Shown: positions 8,054-11,741 of the stretch, piece by piece
Position numbering within the stretch: the first letter of the stretch is position 1
Layout of the letters: each line of letters opens with the position of its first letter
Source of the DNA: Wocania_A sp964021735
GTDB lineage: Bacteria; Bacteroidota; Bacteroidia; Flavobacteriales; Flavobacteriaceae
Reading direction: 5' to 3'
Length of the DNA stretch: 11,741 nt
Assembly (NCBI RefSeq): GCF_964021735.1
Contig: NZ_CAXIBN010000101.1
Span: 1-11,741 of the forward strand
Program-made: the position numbers and the translations under genes
Notes under the pieces: model-generated
What the model was told of the DNA's origin: nothing
What the model saw: only the letters and a program-made list of their open reading frames with translations
The model's database searches: none

Positions 8054-11000
8054 ATGAAGCGGTTTTTAAAACTATATGTATTAGCAATACTGATTATTAC
8101 ACTATCTTCCTTTAAAACGGAAGAGGTGCACTATTTTGTTTCCACAACTGGAAACGATTTATACAACGGCACAAAAGCAGCCCCTTTTGCCACACTGGAA
8201 CGCGCGTTAAAACAAATAAAAGATGACAGACAAAAAGGTAACTCTTCCATAGCCAAAGTTTATTTAAGGGCTGGTATCTACTATTTTCAAAATACAGTAA
8301 AAATCAATGAAACCCTTTCCAATATCCACATTCAGCCCTATCAGTCCGAACAGGTCATATTTTCGGGCGGTATAGCAATTCCGTCAAAATTCATTACAAA
8401 AAGTAATAAAAGTACTTTTAAAAATCACTACAATGTCAATTTAAAACATGTAGGTATTAAAAACTACGGTGCTTTACGCAATGTTGGGTTTGCCCGTCCT
8501 TACGGTTCTGCTTGGGGAGAACCCTTTGTTAACAAAAAGCCCCTACAGCTTTCCCGTTGGCCAAACCAAGGTATGGTTCCTATGGGAGAGGTACTGGATA
8601 AAGGCTCGGTACCAAGAAACGACGACTATTCAAATCGGGGTGGTGTAATTAAGTATAATGACGCTCGAATCGATAAATGGGCTAACGAAGCAGATGCATG
8701 GATGTCTGGTTATTTCATGTGGGGGTATGCCGATGATATGGTAAAAATAGCATCTGTAGATACAAAAACACAGACCCTTAAAACAGCATCTGCCACTTTG
8801 TATGGCTATGGCGACAGTAAACCGTGGCGACAATGGTATGGTGTTAACATACTGGCGGAACTAGATACTCCCGGAGAGTATTATGTTAACCGTAAAGAAG
8901 GGATACTCCAGTTTATTTTAGAAGAAGATGACATTGAATCTCTTGAGTTTTCAATACTCGAAGATCCCTTTTTTATCATTCAGAACACAACCCATATAGT
9001 CATAGAAGGCATTCAATTTGAATGCTCAAGAGGATTGGGCATTGCTATGGACAACACCAACAATGCAACCATTAAGGATTGTACTTTTAGAAACCTTGGC
9101 AGCATAGGCATTATGGTTGGCAAGGGCGTAGAACCGTTTGACAAGTACAGACACGAGGGTACTGGAAAAGTAAAATCCGGTATTGTTGGCAGTCTGCAAC
9201 AGCACCTTTACGCCAATCCAACCCAGTACCGTGAAGGCGGTAAAAACAATAAAATCATCGGATGTGAGTTTTACGACCTAGGCGCTGGAGGTGTTATACT
9301 TGGCGGCGGCAACCTAAAAACACTAGAAAAAGGCAATAATAGTATTGAAAACTGTGTATTCCACGATTTAAACCGTATAGAAAAATCGTATCGCCCTGCT
9401 GTTCACTTAACCGGTGTGGGCAACACAGTAAGGCATTGTGAAATATACAATACTCCAAGTATGGCCATTTACCTTATGTTTGGAAACGATAATATAATAG
9501 AATACAATTACATCCATGATGTTTGCCTTGAAGTAGAAGACCAAGGTGCTATTTATTACGGGCGCAATCCTGCCGAACGTGGTAATATAGTGCGATACAA
9601 CTATTTTGAAAACATCCCGGACCATTACAACACCTGTGCCGTTTATCACGATGACGGCGCCTGCGGCATGACCGTATTCGGCAATGTTTTTTATAAAGCA
9701 GGCAAATGGAACGCACTCATAGGTGGTGGATCCGACAATATCTACAGAAACAATATTTTTATTGGCAACAAGATTGGCATGCATGTGGACAACCGTCTGC
9801 AAAACTGGTCCAAAGCCCTTTTGGACAAAGACGGCTTATTTGAACAACGATTAAAAGCCGTTAACTTTAAAGTACCGCCCTACAGCAATAGGTACCCCGA
9901 AATTGTCACATACTTTGAAAACCCCGAACGTCCAAAGCGTAACCTGGTGGAAAACAATGTTTTTGTTGATGTTGAACAGCTATTGGATGGAAACAAAGAG
10001 TGGCTCGACTATAAAAACACTAATTGGCAGACAGACCATAATATTGACTTTGCAGATTGGGACATCCAAAATTTTAATCTAGCTTCTAATTCAGAGGTTT
10101 ATAAAAAATTGCCCGATTTTAAAGAAATACCATTCCACAAAATAGGGCTTTATGAAACCAAAAACATAAAAAGCATAAGAAAGCGAAATGGGTTAAGGGT
10201 TAGTATAAATGAAAGCAATAGGCACGAGTGGCAAAAAATGCAAGAAAGGCAATTGGCTTACCAAGTAAAAGACCCCGTAATCAACACCATTGTAAAGGCC
10301 ATTTCGGAAGACAGCAAAGCCACTGTTTTTCCCAATCCCAATACAGGAGCCCAATGGTTTGGCGAAGGCCATTTTGGGTTGTTTATGCACTGGGGGCCGC
10401 ATAGCACACAAGGCTCACAACCATCTTGGTCCATGATAAAAAATTATCCTTATGGCTATGAAGAAAAGTATACCAATCCTAAAGACTACTTTGCCCTGGC
10501 CGAAAACTTCCATCCAACGCATTGGGATCCCGACAAGATTTGCAAGGCAGCAAAACAAGCCGGTATGACCTACGTGGTACTAACGGCCAAACACCATGAT
10601 GGCTTTGCATTGTGGCCCTCTAAATACGGAAATTACAACATTGGCACCTATGTACCCGATACCGATTTATTAAAGCCCTATGTGGAGGCCTGTCGTAAAT
10701 ACGGCTTAAAAGTGGGCTTCTATTTTTCACAACGCGACTGGCATTTTCCAAACTATCCATTAACGGACCAGAATTTTAATTTTAGAACTCGGAATAAATT
10801 TCCCTTACTAGATCCTGAAATGGATTCGATAAGGTATAACAACTGGTGGGCATATACCATTGGTCAGTTAAAAGAATTATTGACGAATTATGGCTCCATA
10901 GACGTGTTATGGTTTGATGGTTTTTACTGGCCGGGAAAAGAAAAGGAAGCTTATACAGAAGGTCTATTCAATTGGATAAGAACCCAGCAACCTGGTATTG

Positions 11001-11599
11001 TTGTAAACGACAGATGGTATAAAGTGCGTAATCCCGATGCAGAAGAAGAAGAAACCGCTAAAGGCGATTTTGCTACAGTGGAATGGAAAGAGCCAGAGGA
11101 AGGCATAAATAAGTGGTGGGAATTTACTACCTCTTGGTGCGGTTCTTGGGGCTACTCCCCATTACGTTTCGGTGCAAAAGAAGCTCTTGACAAATTGGTT
11201 TTGGCCAGAAGTTTAGGAGGTAATTTTCTTATTAACATAGGTCCCTCCGGTGATGGCGTTCCTCCTGAAGGTTTTTACGAAAATATGGCACAATTGGCCG
11301 AATGGATAGTCCCAAATAAAGAGGGCTTATTTGGAAAAGAATTGCTGCCCGCCCCAAAAGAATGGGCCAATGTGCCACTTACCAAAGATAAGCATGCATT
11401 ATATTTGCATGTGTTGCCAAATATGCTAAACGATGAGGTCTTATTGTTTTACAACGAAAGTATAGGGAGAGTAATAAATGTATCATCAGGCAGTAAGATT
11501 AAAAGAAAAAAAGAAAAAAAGGGTTATAGTATTTCCCGTAAAAAAAACAAACTCGATTTAGACACTTATAAAGTAATTAAAATTGAACTAAAGAAATAG
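8054..11599 (+). CDS. secreted two-domain glycosidase: GH141-like beta-helix fused to GH29 alpha-L-fucosidase
   Basis: An 1181-residue protein with a signal peptide (about 1-19, no lipobox Cys), so periplasmic or secreted. Residues about 25-700 form a right-handed parallel beta-helix: YFVSTTGNDLYNGTKAAPFATL at the start, then many N-rich rungs (IIEYNYIHDV, IVRYNYFENI, NIYRNNIFIGN). Two acidic motifs, EDQGAIYYGR (Asp496) and HDDGACG (Asp533/534), are candidate active-site residues. This layout resembles GH141, a family with alpha-L-fucosidase and xylanase members. After a linker (about 705-755), residues about 765-1181 form a GH29 domain: WFGEGHFGLFMHWGPH (His779), TAKHHDGFALW (His847/848), and LWFDGFYW with Asp955 as probable nucleophile. 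SWGYSP and NFLINIGPSGDG follow, then a C-terminal beta-sandwich. The acid/base is not assignable; Glu1010, Glu1013 and Glu1015 are candidates. Start choice: this ATG gives the signal peptide and lies 10 bases after the HTCS stop, implying co-transcription. The GH29 call is firm; the GH141 call is by resemblance, and another beta-helix glycosidase or lyase family is possible. Confidence 0.93.
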   Translation: MKRFLKLYVLAILIITLSSFKTEEVHYFVSTTGNDLYNGTKAAPFATLERALKQIKDDRQKGNSSIAKVYLRAGIYYFQNTVKINETLSNIHIQPYQSEQVIFSGGIAIPSKFITKSNKSTFKNHYNVNLKHVGIKNYGALRNVGFARPYGSAWGEPFVNKKPLQLSRWPNQGMVPMGEVLDKGSVPRNDDYSNRGGVIKYNDARIDKWANEADAWMSGYFMWGYADDMVKIASVDTKTQTLKTASATLYGYGDSKPWRQWYGVNILAELDTPGEYYVNRKEGILQFILEEDDIESLEFSILEDPFFIIQNTTHIVIEGIQFECSRGLGIAMDNTNNATIKDCTFRNLGSIGIMVGKGVEPFDKYRHEGTGKVKSGIVGSLQQHLYANPTQYREGGKNNKIIGCEFYDLGAGGVILGGGNLKTLEKGNNSIENCVFHDLNRIEKSYRPAVHLTGVGNTVRHCEIYNTPSMAIYLMFGNDNIIEYNYIHDVCLEVEDQGAIYYGRNPAERGNIVRYNYFENIPDHYNTCAVYHDDGACGMTVFGNVFYKAGKWNALIGGGSDNIYRNNIFIGNKIGMHVDNRLQNWSKALLDKDGLFEQRLKAVNFKVPPYSNRYPEIVTYFENPERPKRNLVENNVFVDVEQLLDGNKEWLDYKNTNWQTDHNIDFADWDIQNFNLASNSEVYKKLPDFKEIPFHKIGLYETKNIKSIRKRNGLRVSINESNRHEWQKMQERQLAYQVKDPVINTIVKAISEDSKATVFPNPNTGAQWFGEGHFGLFMHWGPHSTQGSQPSWSMIKNYPYGYEEKYTNPKDYFALAENFHPTHWDPDKICKAAKQAGMTYVVLTAKHHDGFALWPSKYGNYNIGTYVPDTDLLKPYVEACRKYGLKVGFYFSQRDWHFPNYPLTDQNFNFRTRNKFPLLDPEMDSIRYNNWWAYTIGQLKELLTNYGSIDVLWFDGFYWPGKEKEAYTEGLFNWIRTQQPGIVVNDRWYKVRNPDAEEEETAKGDFATVEWKEPEEGINKWWEFTTSWCGSWGYSPLRFGAKEALDKLVLARSLGGNFLINIGPSGDGVPPEGFYENMAQLAEWIVPNKEGLFGKELLPAPKEWANVPLTKDKHALYLHVLPNMLNDEVLLFYNESIGRVINVSSGSKIKRKKEKKGYSISRKKNKLDLDTYKVIKIELKK

Positions 11600-11662
11600 G
11601 AATTCTATAAATTGGCTCCCTCAGGTGGTATATTTAAAAAGGCTAGTCTGTAACCAATAAGC

Positions 11663-11679
11663 CTAAAATCTCATTTTAG
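11663..11679. other. short AT-rich hairpin downstream of the glycosidase gene
   Basis: CTAAAAT (11663..11669) pairs perfectly with ATTTTAG (11673..11679) across a 3-base loop (CTC). No T-tract follows on either strand, so it is a weak terminator candidate by itself. It lies 64 bases after the glycosidase stop codon. Confidence 0.35.
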
Positions 11680-11682
11680 AGA

Positions 11683-11741
11683 CTATGCGTCGGCAGAATC
11701 TTTCAGGATCAAGAACAATTGTTCTTGATCCTGTTCCATTT
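11683..11741 (-). CDS. possible C-terminal tail of a convergent gene (very uncertain)
   Basis: Read on the minus strand, a frame is open from the window edge to TAG at 11685..11683. It contains an ATG at 11739..11737 and ends MEQDQEQLFLILKDSADA. It could be the end of a gene entering from the right or a chance open frame, since fewer than 20 codons are visible. The frame runs straight through the 30-bp palindrome, which argues against it being ordinary coding sequence. No family is recognised. Confidence 0.2.
   Translation of the reverse strand, partial: MEQDQEQLFLILKDSADA
11704..11733. terminator. perfect 30-bp palindrome, probable transcription terminator
   Basis: The 15-base arm CAGGATCAAGAACAA (11704..11718) is followed at once by its exact reverse complement (11719..11733). 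As RNA this folds into a 13-bp stem with an AATT tetraloop. It lies 105 bases after the glycosidase stop and could end the HTCS-glycosidase transcript. The tail after it (TTCCATTT) is only moderately T-rich, and the minus-strand side has none. A symmetric protein-binding site or a bidirectional terminator between convergent genes are the alternatives. Confidence 0.55.

Noticed and set aside
9407..9802. Minus-strand open frame of 131 codons inside the glycosidase gene.
   Set aside because: It is a shadow of the beta-helix coding sequence with a low-complexity composition and no domain; the plus-strand frame is continuous and has clear family motifs.
10322..10351. Sequence ATVFPNPNTG resembles the start of a type IX secretion C-terminal sorting domain.
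   Set aside because: It lies between the two catalytic domains and runs straight into the GH29 core (WFGEGHFGLF) rather than ending the protein, so it is a chance match in the linker. The true C-terminus has no such motif.
11515..11521. A-AAA-AAG heptamer in the zero frame near the end of the glycosidase gene, a classic -1 frameshift slippery site.
   Set aside because: A -1 shift would meet TAG within three codons and only remove the last Lys-rich residues. No stimulatory hairpin is evident, and A-rich Lys codon runs are common in this genome.
1..11741. tRNA, rRNA, CRISPR array, insertion sequence or integrase.
   Set aside because: No cloverleaf-like segment, no regularly spaced repeat-spacer array, and no transposase or recombinase frame was found on either strand.

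Overview
The window is an AT-rich stretch from a member of the Bacteroidota, most likely a marine or environmental flavobacterium. The evidence is the SusC/SusD pair, the hybrid two-component regulator, the lack of Shine-Dalgarno sequences and the Lys/Asn/Ile-rich proteins. It is one end of a polysaccharide utilisation locus (PUL). The organism cannot be named from the sequence alone.

Layout: on the minus strand a complete SusC-type TonB-dependent transporter (736..3825) is followed after 79 bases by the first 218 codons of a SusD-type surface lipoprotein (656 down to base 1), which runs off the left edge. A 219-base divergent regulatory region (3826..4044) carries two separate pairs of direct repeats and a small nested inverted repeat. 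On the plus strand a complete hybrid two-component system regulator (HTCS, 4045..8043) is followed after only 10 bases by a 1181-residue secreted protein (8054..11599). That protein joins an N-terminal right-handed parallel beta-helix resembling GH141 to a C-terminal GH29 alpha-L-fucosidase domain. The last 142 bases hold two hairpins, one of them a perfect 30-bp palindrome, and perhaps the tail of a convergent gene.

How the genes likely work together: SusD captures and SusC imports an oligosaccharide; the HTCS senses a breakdown product in the periplasm through its propeller domain and activates transcription through its AraC-type C-terminus, plausibly at the repeats between itself and susC. 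The fusion enzyme, which has a signal peptide, trims the glycan. GH29 and GH141 both contain alpha-L-fucosidases, so the best guess for the target is a fucose-containing glycan (for example an algal fucan or a fucosylated pectin). No sulfatase, fucose-catabolic or backbone-cleaving gene is visible here, so the substrate remains an inference.

The most interesting items are the two-enzyme fusion, its tight linkage to the sensor gene, and the 23-bp repeats spaced exactly 40 bp apart in the divergent promoter region.
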